Source: Kiritimatiellia bacterium
GTDB lineage: Bacteria > Verrucomicrobiota > Kiritimatiellia > UBA8416 > JABMPJ01
Assembly: GCA_030745755.1 (NCBI GenBank)
Contig: JASLOA010000046.1
Location: 19,250 to 83,249 of the forward strand
Length of the DNA: 64,000 nucleotides
Direction: 5' to 3'
The notes under the pieces are model-generated. The model was not told the origin of the DNA, made no database searches, and saw nothing but the letters and a program-made list of their open reading frames with translations. Made by a program: the position numbers and the translations under genes. Shown piece by piece: positions 56,689 to 64,000 of the stretch. How positions within the stretch are numbered: the stretch's first letter is position 1; each line of letters begins with the position of its first letter.

Positions 56689-57965
56689 TGGCAAATACCG
56701 TACTCGTAGGCGCCCAGTGGGGCGATGAAGGCAAGGGCAAGATCATTGATGTATTGACGCCGGAAGTGGATCTTGTGGTCCGCTTCCAGGGCGGCAACAA
56801 CGCGGGACACACCGTCAAGGTTGGTGACGAGAAGTATGTTCTCCACCTGCTGCCGTCCGGCATGCTGCACGAAGGCAAGCAGTGCGTGATCGGTAATGGT
56901 GTGGTGGTCGATCCTGTTGCGCTGGCCGGAGAACTGAAAGAGCTGAAAGAGCGGGGTATCGAGATAGGCGATCGCCTCTTGATCAGTGATCGCGCACACG
57001 TTGTCTTTCCATACCACGGTGCCCTGGATGCCAGCCGCGAGGCAGCTTGTCGCGATGACAGGAAGATCGGGACCACCAAGCGCGGAATCGGCCCAACCTA
57101 TGGCGACAAGATGTCGCGTGTCGGGTTGCGCATGGGCGATCTGCTCGACCCTGAGTTCCCGCAGCTCTTGACGGAGCGGATGAATGAGGTGAACAAGGTG
57201 CTCGAAGCTATGGGCGCAGAGCCCCTTGATGCGGCTAAGCTCATCACCTCCACCTGCGAAGCCGTACGTGTGATCGGTCCCTTCATCGGTGATTCGATTC
57301 CATTCCTGGGCCAGGCCGTGCGCGACGGCAAGTCGATTCTGTTCGAAGGCGCACAGGGCACCATGTTGGATATCGATTTCGGAAGCTATCCGTTCGTCAC
57401 CTCGTCGAATGCCTCTGCGGGCGGCGCCTGCACGGGAACCGGCGTGCCGCCCAACAAGATCGACCGCGTGTTGGGCGTGATCAAAGCCTATACGACACGT
57501 GTTGGCGAAGGGCCGTTCACGACAGAGCTGACTGATGAGATCGGCGAGCTACTTGCACGCGAAGGGAATGAATTTGGCGCCACGACAGGTCGGCCGCGCC
57601 GCTGCGGCTGGTTCGATGCTGTGCTGGCACGCTATACGGCCATGATCAATGGTTTTGACGTGTGGGCCATGACGAAGCTCGACGTGTTGGACAAAGTTGA
57701 GACAATCAAGATTTGCGTCGCCTACGAGTGCGACGGTGAGCGTCTTGATAGCGTGCCCGGCAATATCCGCGTGCTCCAGAAATGTACGCCCGTCTACGAA
57801 GAGATGCCGGGTTGGCAGACGCCGACCTCCGAGGTCACGACCTACGAAGATCTGCCGCAGAAGGCGAAGGACTACGTGGAACGACTGGTGGAGCTGACCG
57901 GTGTCAAGCTGGGCATCCTGTCGGTCGGTCCCCAGCGTAAGAGTACGCTGCGCGTCGGAATGTAG
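56688..57965 (+). CDS. purA: Adenylosuccinate synthetase PurA
   Basis: Joins IMP and aspartate for AMP synthesis with GTP. The opening VLVGAQWGDEGKGKIIDVL carries the P-loop and catalytic Asp. GNNAGHTV, TTKRGIGPTYGDKMSR and TTGRPRRCGWFDAVLARY are signature blocks. At 425 residues it is full length. It is part of a tight run with the DegT gene and uppS. Confidence 0.97.
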   Translation: MANTVLVGAQWGDEGKGKIIDVLTPEVDLVVRFQGGNNAGHTVKVGDEKYVLHLLPSGMLHEGKQCVIGNGVVVDPVALAGELKELKERGIEIGDRLLISDRAHVVFPYHGALDASREAACRDDRKIGTTKRGIGPTYGDKMSRVGLRMGDLLDPEFPQLLTERMNEVNKVLEAMGAEPLDAAKLITSTCEAVRVIGPFIGDSIPFLGQAVRDGKSILFEGAQGTMLDIDFGSYPFVTSSNASAGGACTGTGVPPNKIDRVLGVIKAYTTRVGEGPFTTELTDEIGELLAREGNEFGATTGRPRRCGWFDAVLARYTAMINGFDVWAMTKLDVLDKVETIKICVAYECDGERLDSVPGNIRVLQKCTPVYEEMPGWQTPTSEVTTYEDLPQKAKDYVERLVELTGVKLGILSVGPQRKSTLRVGM

Positions 57966-57968
57966 CGT

Positions 57969-58691
57969 ATGAGTGATGAGGACCGGACAGCGCGGGTACC
58001 ACGCCACGTGGCCATCATTATGGATGGCAACGGGCGCTGGGCCAAGCAGCGCGGATTGCCCCGCTTGAAGGGGCATGAGCAAGGGGCTGAGTCCGTTCGA
58101 AACGCCATTCGCTCCTGTCGCAATGCCGGAGTGGATTACCTGACACTCTACGCGTTCAGTGTGGAAAACTGGTCCCGCCCGAAGGCTGAGATCAACGGAT
58201 TGATGCGGCTTTTGCGCACGTTTCTGCGTGACCGTGCGCAGGAGCTTCACGATGACCGGGTGCGCTTGCTTGCGACCGGTCGCATCCATGACCTGCCCGA
58301 CGCTGTGCGGGCAGAACTGGAGCGTGTGATACGCGAGACCGCGACCTACGAGAACGGAACACTTATCCTGGCCTTGAGCTATGGTGGGCGGGCGGAACTG
58401 GTCGATGCCACCCGACAGATTGCGAGCGAGGTCAAGGCCGGGGAGCTGGACCCGGATGCGATTGATGAGCAGACCATTGCGGATCGTCTCTATCTGCCGG
58501 ATGTACCCGATCCCGACCTGCTGATCCGAACCAGCGGTGAGATGCGGCTGAGCAATTTCCTGCTCTGGCAACTGTCGTATACTGAGCTGTATGTCACGGA
58601 CGTACTCTGGCCGGACTTCCGTGAAGATGAGTTTAAGAAGGCGCTGGCGGCCTATGCGGGTCGAAAGCGGCGCTTTGGAGGGGTGGGGTGA
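57969..58691 (+). CDS. uppS: Isoprenyl (undecaprenyl) diphosphate synthase UppS
   Basis: Makes the C55 lipid carrier for cell-wall synthesis. Blocks HVAIIMDGNGRWAKQRGLPRLKGHEQGAE, LTLYAFSVENWSRPK and DLLIRTSGEMRLSNFLLWQLSYTELYV are diagnostic of cis-prenyltransferases. The 240-residue length is normal. It starts 3 bases after purA and overlaps cdsA at its 3' end. Confidence 0.96.
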   Translation: MSDEDRTARVPRHVAIIMDGNGRWAKQRGLPRLKGHEQGAESVRNAIRSCRNAGVDYLTLYAFSVENWSRPKAEINGLMRLLRTFLRDRAQELHDDRVRLLATGRIHDLPDAVRAELERVIRETATYENGTLILALSYGGRAELVDATRQIASEVKAGELDPDAIDEQTIADRLYLPDVPDPDLLIRTSGEMRLSNFLLWQLSYTELYVTDVLWPDFREDEFKKALAAYAGRKRRFGGVG

Positions 58692-59596
58692 TGCAGAAAC
58701 CGGCTCCTGGTAAACGACGTGTGTTGGCCCAGCGTATCATGAGCGGCACGCTGATTGTCGCCTCCCTGATTCTGGCGGCCAAGCACATGCCCTCCCTTGG
58801 CGGCTGGTTGCTTCTGGTTGCGATCAGCGCCATGACCCAGCTTGAGCTCTACCGCATGCTGAACCTGCCCGGCATTCCTGTCTTCCGGTGGTTGGGCGTG
58901 TTCGTGGGGACAGGGATGATCACGAGCACTTACGTCACACTTGGCTTGTCGGCCGATCAGGCCATCGACGCCCTGGCGTGGGAGCACCTTGTTCTATGCG
59001 TGGGGGTTGTCGCCATTTTCTTTCGTCAGTTCCCGCAGCGCAACAACACTCAGCCACTGGCCACAGTGGCCTGCACATTGCTGGGTGTCTTCTATGTGGC
59101 CTATCTGTTCAACTACATCACACGGCTGGTGTACACGTGGGACTGTGGCCCGTTCGATAGCCCTGTAAGCGATACGGGGCGTGGGCTTGTGCTCTATCTG
59201 GTTGTGGTGGTCAAGAGCTCCGACATTGGTGCCTTCTTTGTGGGGTCGGCGATTGGGAAGCACAAGCTTTTCCCCCGCCTCTCGCCGAAGAAGACGTGGG
59301 AAGGGCTTGCGGGCGGTTTGAGCTTCTCTATGATTGCCAGTCTGACCTACGTCCATATGACCGGTCGCTCGATCGGCGTGCTGAAGATCAGCATGGTTGA
59401 TGCCGCCATTCTTGGTCTGCTTCTCGCCCTGGTAGGGATAGCCGGCGATCTGTTTGAGTCGCTACTCAAGCGGGCCTCGGGATCGAAGGATTCAGGCGCG
59501 ACGGTTCCTGGTATGGGCGGTCTGCTTGATGTGCTCGATAGTCTCCTGTTCGGTGCGCCGGTGCTGTACTTCTACGCGAGGTTCATCCTCTCATGA
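58691..59596 (+). CDS. cdsA: Phosphatidate cytidylyltransferase CdsA
   Basis: Makes CDP-diacylglycerol for phospholipids. A polytopic membrane protein of 301 residues. The C-terminal signature runs SDIGAFFVGSAIGKHKLFPRLSPKKTWEGLAGG and GDLFESLLKRASGSKDSG...PGMGGLLDVLDSLLF. I chose ATG 58691, forming TGATG with uppS; a GTG 3 bases upstream is also possible. The stop overlaps dxr (ATGA). Confidence 0.95.
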   Translation: MQKPAPGKRRVLAQRIMSGTLIVASLILAAKHMPSLGGWLLLVAISAMTQLELYRMLNLPGIPVFRWLGVFVGTGMITSTYVTLGLSADQAIDALAWEHLVLCVGVVAIFFRQFPQRNNTQPLATVACTLLGVFYVAYLFNYITRLVYTWDCGPFDSPVSDTGRGLVLYLVVVVKSSDIGAFFVGSAIGKHKLFPRLSPKKTWEGLAGGLSFSMIASLTYVHMTGRSIGVLKISMVDAAILGLLLALVGIAGDLFESLLKRASGSKDSGATVPGMGGLLDVLDSLLFGAPVLYFYARFILS

Positions 59597-60747
59597 AGAA
59601 CGTGGTGGTGCTTGGGAGTACAGGATCGATTGGGGAGAATGCGCTGCGCGTGGCACGTGCCCTGCCGGATCGTCTGCGCATTGTAGGTCTGGCCGTGCAG
59701 CGCAACACCGATCGCGTGCTGGAGCAGGCCCGGGAATTCGGTGTGGAGCATGTGGCCGTAAGCGATCCCGCTGCGGCCCAGCGCTGTGCCGCGGAACTCC
59801 CGAAGGGCGTGACACTGCACGCCGGACCGGAGGGGCTGGTCGAGTTGGCCATGCTGGCCGATGCCGATATTGTCCTCTGCTCGGTTGTGGGCCTGGCTGG
59901 TCTGCCGCCCGTGTTGGCGGCGGTGGAACAGGGAACCGACGTGGCGCTCGCAACCAAGGAGGTCCTTGTCGGGGCTGGTCAGCGGGTCATGCAGATCTGC
60001 GAACAGACCGGTGCTCGACTTCTGCCGGTCGACAGCGAGCACAGCGGCCTCTTCCAGTGCCTGTCCGGTCACACCGCCGATGGCGCCGGCGTGCGTCGCA
60101 TGATTCTGACCGCGTCTGGGGGACCGTTCAGGAATCAACCCGGTGTCGACTTCGATCAGGTGACCGCGTCCGACGCCCTGGCGCATCCCACGTGGAGTAT
60201 GGGGCCCAAGGTGACGATCGACTCTGCGACGCTCATGAACAAGGGGCTAGAGCTCATTGAAGCGCACTGGTTCTTTGGTGTCCCTTTCAACCGCCTTGAT
60301 GTGATCGTTCATCCCCAGAGCATTGTCCATGCGATGATCGAGTTTGCAGATGGCAACAGCGTGGCACACATGACGCGCCCGGATATGCGCTTTGCGATCC
60401 AGTATGCTCTGACGTGGCCGGATCGCTGTGAAGGCGGCCTGCCTGCCCTCGATCTCGAAAGTCTGGATGGTCTCACTTTCGAGGCGCCCGACCGCAAGCG
60501 CTTCCCTTGTCTCGACCTGGCCGTTGCGGCAGGCGAAGCCGGCGGCACCACTACCGCCGTGCTGAATGCGGCCAACGAGGTGGCGGTGGAACGCTTTCTG
60601 GCCGGCGAGATCCTGTTTTCGGGGATATGGCGACTTGTAGAATCCGCCCTGTCCGACCATAAGCGGATTGACGATCCCGATTTGGATGCCATTATGGCCG
60701 CCGATCAATGGGCACGAGCGTATGCCCGCGAGGAGATTACATGTTAG
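59593..60747 (+). CDS. dxr: 1-deoxy-D-xylulose 5-phosphate reductoisomerase Dxr
   Basis: The second step of the MEP isoprenoid pathway (DXP to MEP, NADPH). The NADPH site VVLGSTGSIGENALRVA, the metal/substrate block LLPVDSEHSGLFQCL, TASGGPFR and the loop ATWSMGPKVTIDSATLMNKGLE (DALAHPTWSMG here) are all present. At 384 residues it is full length. Overlaps at both ends tie it to cdsA and rseP. Confidence 0.97.
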   Translation: MKNVVVLGSTGSIGENALRVARALPDRLRIVGLAVQRNTDRVLEQAREFGVEHVAVSDPAAAQRCAAELPKGVTLHAGPEGLVELAMLADADIVLCSVVGLAGLPPVLAAVEQGTDVALATKEVLVGAGQRVMQICEQTGARLLPVDSEHSGLFQCLSGHTADGAGVRRMILTASGGPFRNQPGVDFDQVTASDALAHPTWSMGPKVTIDSATLMNKGLELIEAHWFFGVPFNRLDVIVHPQSIVHAMIEFADGNSVAHMTRPDMRFAIQYALTWPDRCEGGLPALDLESLDGLTFEAPDRKRFPCLDLAVAAGEAGGTTTAVLNAANEVAVERFLAGEILFSGIWRLVESALSDHKRIDDPDLDAIMAADQWARAYAREEITC

Positions 60748-62177
60748 CCCTTTTTGATTCTGCCTGGATTATTCCGATTCTCGTACTCCTGTTTGGGGTC
60801 ACGATCTTCATCCATGAGCTGGGGCACTACCTGACGGCGCGCTGGCTGGGCCTGGTAGTCGAAGTGTTCTCGATCGGCTTTGGACCCTCCATTTGGGAGA
60901 AGAAGATCAAGGGCATCCGGTACAAGATCGGGTGCATCCCCTTTGGTGGCTACGTGGCCCTCCCGCAGCTTGATCCCAGCGGCATGAGCCACATCCAGGG
61001 CAGTGACGATGAGGCCGAGGCGGGGAAGGAATCGCGTCCTCCGCTTCCGTCCATCGCCCCATGGCGCAAGATCATCGTGTCGGCGGCCGGGGCGATAGGG
61101 AATACTCTCCTGGCGATCCTGATCGCCTGGCTTGTCTTCTGGATCGGTATCCCGGCGGGCCCCTCCGAGCGATCTTCCGTGGTGGGTTTCGTTGCTCCCG
61201 AATCAGCCGCCTACGTTGAAGACCTTCGTATTGGTGACGAGGTGGTTGCTGTCAACGGCACTCCGGTGAAGAGCTGGCGCGATGTACGCCTGGAGGTGGC
61301 GCTGAACCAGACGGTTACCCTTTCTGTGCGCAGGCTGGGCGTTGAGGGCACGCGCGAGATCATCCTGGAAACAGGCGAGGGCATTGTGGGAGAAGCCAGC
61401 CTGGAGGGCGTATCGGGCTGCAACCTGTGCCAGGTGCTGCAGGTCACTGCAGGTATGAGCGCGGAGTCAGCCGGCGTGCAGGCCGACGACGTGATCACCG
61501 AGTTTGATGGCGTGCCTGTGTGGAGCCGAGGGCATCTGAGTGAACTGGTCGGACAGCGACAGGGACGTACCGTGCCGATGAAGGTGCAGCGTGAAACCGA
61601 TGAAGGCAGGCAGGAACTGGAGCTGACGGTTACTCCCGCTTTTGATGTTGAGAACAACAAGGCACGCATCGGGATTGTCTTCAATACGATGGCCGTTGAG
61701 CACGACACGATCGTGCGCCCCAGGCCGATGGAGCAGCTGCGTGGCCATGCGTCCGCCATTGTGCGCGTTCTGCGTGCGCTTGTGACGCCGCGCCAGGCCA
61801 AGGCGGCTTCACAGGCCGTGGGTGGACCGGTCGCCATTATGATCAGCTACTGGGCCATCGTGAAGACCAGCATTATGCTTGCCGTCTGGTTCACCGGCTT
61901 CCTGAACGTGAACCTGGCTATTCTGAACCTGCTGCCGATTCCTGTGCTTGATGGCGGCCATATCGTTTTCTCTCTCTGGGAACTCATATTCAGGAAGCCG
62001 GTCTCCCCAAAATTCGTCAATGCACTGGTGAACGTATTTGCCGTACTGCTGATTGGTGTGATGATCCTGCTAAGCGTTCGCGACCTCGATCGCTTTACCT
62101 CACTGGGGAGCAAGGTTAGAAAGCTCCTCCCCGCCAAGGTGGAAGAGCCGCAAATGAACACAGATGAACGCGAATAG
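60741..62177 (+). CDS. rseP: Site-2 protease RseP
   Basis: An intramembrane zinc metalloprotease of envelope stress signalling. The zinc site is IFIHELGHYLTARWLG and the third ligand region LLPIPVLDGGHIVFSLWE. There are two PDZ-like regions (about 145-230 and 235-310). Cleavage of an anti-sigma factor is the usual role. The ATG at 60741 overlaps dxr by 7 bases. The last residues (PQMNTDERE) look repeat-derived, because the DNA atgaacacagatgaacgcga resembles a common dispersed repeat. Confidence 0.94.
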   Translation: MLALFDSAWIIPILVLLFGVTIFIHELGHYLTARWLGLVVEVFSIGFGPSIWEKKIKGIRYKIGCIPFGGYVALPQLDPSGMSHIQGSDDEAEAGKESRPPLPSIAPWRKIIVSAAGAIGNTLLAILIAWLVFWIGIPAGPSERSSVVGFVAPESAAYVEDLRIGDEVVAVNGTPVKSWRDVRLEVALNQTVTLSVRRLGVEGTREIILETGEGIVGEASLEGVSGCNLCQVLQVTAGMSAESAGVQADDVITEFDGVPVWSRGHLSELVGQRQGRTVPMKVQRETDEGRQELELTVTPAFDVENNKARIGIVFNTMAVEHDTIVRPRPMEQLRGHASAIVRVLRALVTPRQAKAASQAVGGPVAIMISYWAIVKTSIMLAVWFTGFLNVNLAILNLLPIPVLDGGHIVFSLWELIFRKPVSPKFVNALVNVFAVLLIGVMILLSVRDLDRFTSLGSKVRKLLPAKVEEPQMNTDERE

Positions 62178-62233
62178 GGCAGCAAGATCGGTTTCGAATG
62201 GCACTTGGATAGGGGTTGTTTGGACTGCGTCGT

Positions 62234-62337
62234 GTTCCAGGGCTTTCACCCCTGGCTATGATGTTCGACCCCTTTGGGGTCGCTCTGGAAGCACCCCAAC
62301 GGGGTGCCCCGTCATAGCCCGGCGAGAATCGCCGGGA
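62234..62337. repeat. Cloverleaf-like palindromic element, copy 2
   Basis: The same four-hairpin layout as 53117-53222, with compensating differences (for example caccccaacggggtg, cccggcgagaatcgccggg). It lies between rseP and ispG, and ends 17 bases before the ispG ATG. Confidence 0.9.
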
Positions 62338-62354
62338 ATGGAGCTTTCTTCACT

Positions 62355-63449
62355 ATGAAAAGACGTCCAACTCGTCAGATTCATGTGGGATCCGTTCCTG
62401 TGGGAGGGGATGCGCCGGTTAGCGTGCAGACCATGACGAAGACCGACACGCGTGATGTGGACGCGACGGTCGAGCAGATCAACGAGGTCGCCACACTCGG
62501 TTGCGATATCGTGCGCCTGGCCGTTATTGATGAGGCGGCGGCATCAGCATTGGGCGAGATCAAGAAGCAGACCTCCGTTCCGCTTATCGCCGATATCCAC
62601 TTTGACCACCGCCTTGCACTCGCGGCGCTCGCCCAAGGGGTTGACGGTCTCAGAATCAACCCCGGAAACATTGGCGGAGCCGACAACGTGCGGACCGTGG
62701 TGGACGCGGCGCGCGAGCGTATGGTCCCGATCCGTATCGGGGTCAATGCCGGCTCCCTGGAAAATGACCTTCTCGAAGCGCACGGCGGCGCAACGGCTGA
62801 GGCGTTGGTCGAGAGCGCGATGCGGCATGTGCGGCTGCTGGAGGCATGCGACTACCGTGCGATCAAGATCTCGGTCAAGGCGTCTGATGTGGAACGCACC
62901 CTGGCGGCCTATCGACTGCTCTCACAACGGACAGATTACCCGCTGCATCTGGGTGTGACCGAGGCCGGTACCTTTATGGCCGGCACGGTCCGTTCAAGCG
63001 TGGCGCTGGGGATTCTGCTTGAGGAGGGGATTGGCGACACCATTCGCATCTCTCTCACCGATACGCCTGCGCGTGAAGTGCGCGTTGGGCTGGAGTTGCT
63101 CCGTGCACTTGACCTGCGTGCGCCGGGCGCCAGTGTTATTTCCTGTCCCACCTGTGGCCGTGTCCATGTCAACGTGGTCGAGCTCGCCGGCCGTGTCGAG
63201 TCTGCCCTCGACGAGTACTACGCACAGAACCCGAACGCGGCCCGCCCGCTGGTGGCTGTTATGGGGTGCATGGTCAACGGTCCCGGCGAAGCCCGTGAAG
63301 CGGACATCGCCGTGGCCGGAGGCAAGGGCAAGTTTGCGCTCTATCTAAAGGGAGAGCATCTCAGGACCGTCGAGGAGGGCGAGGCGCTGGACGCGCTCAT
63401 GGAAGAAGTACGAACATTCGAACAGCCGAACAGCCGAACTACGAAGTAG
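62355..63449 (+). CDS. ispG: 4-hydroxy-3-methylbut-2-en-1-yl diphosphate synthase IspG
   Basis: The penultimate enzyme of the MEP pathway, a [4Fe-4S] protein. It begins RRPTRQIHVGSVPVGGDAPVSVQTMTKTDTRD; the cluster ligands are in SCPTCGRVHVN and GCMVNGPGEAREADIAVAGG. The 364-residue length is normal for the two-domain form. The start at ATG 62355 is right after a palindromic element; the longer frame runs through that repeat. The C-terminal FEQPNSRTTK comes from a short dispersed repeat. Confidence 0.96.
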   Translation: MKRRPTRQIHVGSVPVGGDAPVSVQTMTKTDTRDVDATVEQINEVATLGCDIVRLAVIDEAAASALGEIKKQTSVPLIADIHFDHRLALAALAQGVDGLRINPGNIGGADNVRTVVDAARERMVPIRIGVNAGSLENDLLEAHGGATAEALVESAMRHVRLLEACDYRAIKISVKASDVERTLAAYRLLSQRTDYPLHLGVTEAGTFMAGTVRSSVALGILLEEGIGDTIRISLTDTPAREVRVGLELLRALDLRAPGASVISCPTCGRVHVNVVELAGRVESALDEYYAQNPNAARPLVAVMGCMVNGPGEAREADIAVAGGKGKFALYLKGEHLRTVEEGEALDALMEEVRTFEQPNSRTTK

Positions 63450-63607
63450 GGAACGCTGGCAGGGCTGCCGCTCGGTTCTCTAAGCGTCCCACAGGTCACG
63501 AAGTTCGTCAGTAATGGCTCTCTCCGCCGCAGGCGGTAACGGGGTCTCTGCTTCCTCGGTTCTCTTTCTTCCTTTCGTCGTTCGTCGTTCGGCTGTTCGG
63601 CTGTTCG
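63419..63607. repeat. 20-bp inverted repeat pair
   Basis: cgaacagccgaacagccgaa (63419-63438, last codons of ispG) and ttcggctgttcggctgttcg (63588-63607, inside the convergent NYN gene) are perfect reverse complements. Confidence 0.85.
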
Positions 63608-63926
63608 TACTTCGATTTCGGACGCCAATGCGTCCGAAATCAAGCGCGCTCATGGCTTGCATATGATGTACCCGGGCACTGTCGCGCACCTCGTTGTCAT
63701 CAGAAACCACGGTGATCTCCTCGCGACGATCGGCCTGCTCGAGCATGCGGCGGATGCGTCGGTCTGCCGTCTCTCCGGTCTTGTTGTAGAGCGCCCTGAC
63801 GCCCGGCGCCGAGGCTGTGATGTCGCCGCCGATGACAGATGAATCGCCGTCGAACACTACGTAGAGCCTGTCCCAAACCGGAGCAATTTGGCACGACGGG
63901 CATCTGGCGGACAGGCCCGGCGGCAC
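63480..63926 (-). CDS. YacP-like NYN-domain protein, 5' end unclear
   Basis: The readable part encodes RLYVVFDGDSSVIGGDITASAPGVRALYNKTGETADRRIRRMLEQADRREEITVVSDDNEVRDSARVHH, the second half of a NYN/YacP (PIN-like) RNase domain with conserved Asp residues. The usual DGYN start block is not in frame; the upstream frame (SARCPSCQIAPVW...) does not look like NYN and stays open to the window edge. The gene may be frameshifted or start beyond the edge. The C-terminal stretch VRNRSTNSRTAERRTTKGRKRTEE is repeat-derived and basic. Confidence 0.6.
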   Translation of the reverse strand: MPPGLSARCPSCQIAPVWDRLYVVFDGDSSVIGGDITASAPGVRALYNKTGETADRRIRRMLEQADRREEITVVSDDNEVRDSARVHHMQAMSALDFGRIGVRNRSTNSRTAERRTTKGRKRTEEAETPLPPAAERAITDELRDLWDA

Positions 63927-64000
63927 GGAGCGGGCATGAGGGGCCGCTTTTGATGGGGCAGGGCCCTCGAACAGGCCGCGGCGACCGATTTTGGGCAGAC

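Noticed and set aside
62274..62354. A longer start for ispG
   Set aside because: The extra residues come from the cloverleaf-like repeat; IspG normally begins close to ATG 62355.

Overview
The window is about 64 kb of a Gram-negative, GC-rich bacterial chromosome, most likely from the PVC superphylum (Verrucomicrobiota/Kiritimatiellota-like). This is an inference from gene content: LPS genes (lpxK, a waaF-like heptosyltransferase), an exosortase/PEP-CTERM pair, a LacI-type sensor fused to an AraC DNA-binding domain, a CTPSR sulfatase, and secreted proteins with Ca-binding spacer motifs. There is no rRNA, phage, plasmid or CRISPR signal. One tRNA (Ala, GGC) is present.

Layout. 1-8.5 kb: the distal part of a type II secretion/pseudopilus operon (gspE end, F, G, I, J, K, L, M), closed by a membrane MORN-repeat protein. 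8.7-11.8 kb: three secreted proteins, the last with a PEP-CTERM anchor, ended by a clear intrinsic terminator. 12-13.8 kb: recO and a parvulin-type foldase lipoprotein. 14-18.2 kb (minus): HD membrane phosphohydrolase, ybeY, DUF502 protein, mgtE. 18.3-27.2 kb: holA, purF, pyrG, carB, carA. 27.4-33.9 kb: cell-wall amidase, then an outer-membrane barrel translationally coupled to an exosortase fused to a very long TPR region. 34-39 kb: tRNA-Ala, a zinc-ribbon/PTS-EIIA fusion, a sulfatase and a two-domain OlsF-like acyltransferase, and a lone ParB-like domain. 39-43 kb: a GH16-like lipoprotein (5' frameshift), folA, thyA, the LacI/AraC-type regulator. 43.1-47.1 kb: lpxK, waaF, murJ. 48-53.1 kb: a MacAB-TolC-type tripartite exporter. 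53.3-58 kb: phospholipase-C-like/NPCBM protein, queE, DegT aminotransferase, purA. 58-63.4 kb: the classic uppS-cdsA-dxr-rseP-ispG cluster, then a YacP-like NYN domain running toward the right edge.

The genes are mostly housekeeping (nucleotides, isoprenoids, envelope) mixed with several export and surface-anchoring systems. The least explained layer is the repeats. At least five short palindromic families pepper the intergenic spaces. One family has inverted ends reading roughly CTAGTGTC(C/G)TGTC, and the TAG in that end is the actual stop codon of five unrelated genes (gspL, holA, carA, the ParB-like gene, thyA). A second family is read in the same frame inside waaF (a 56-residue insertion between its two domains) and in the 5' leader of gspJ. 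A third palindrome sits in the gspK leader. These repeats therefore appear to supply stop codons, ribosome binding sites and peptide segments to host genes.
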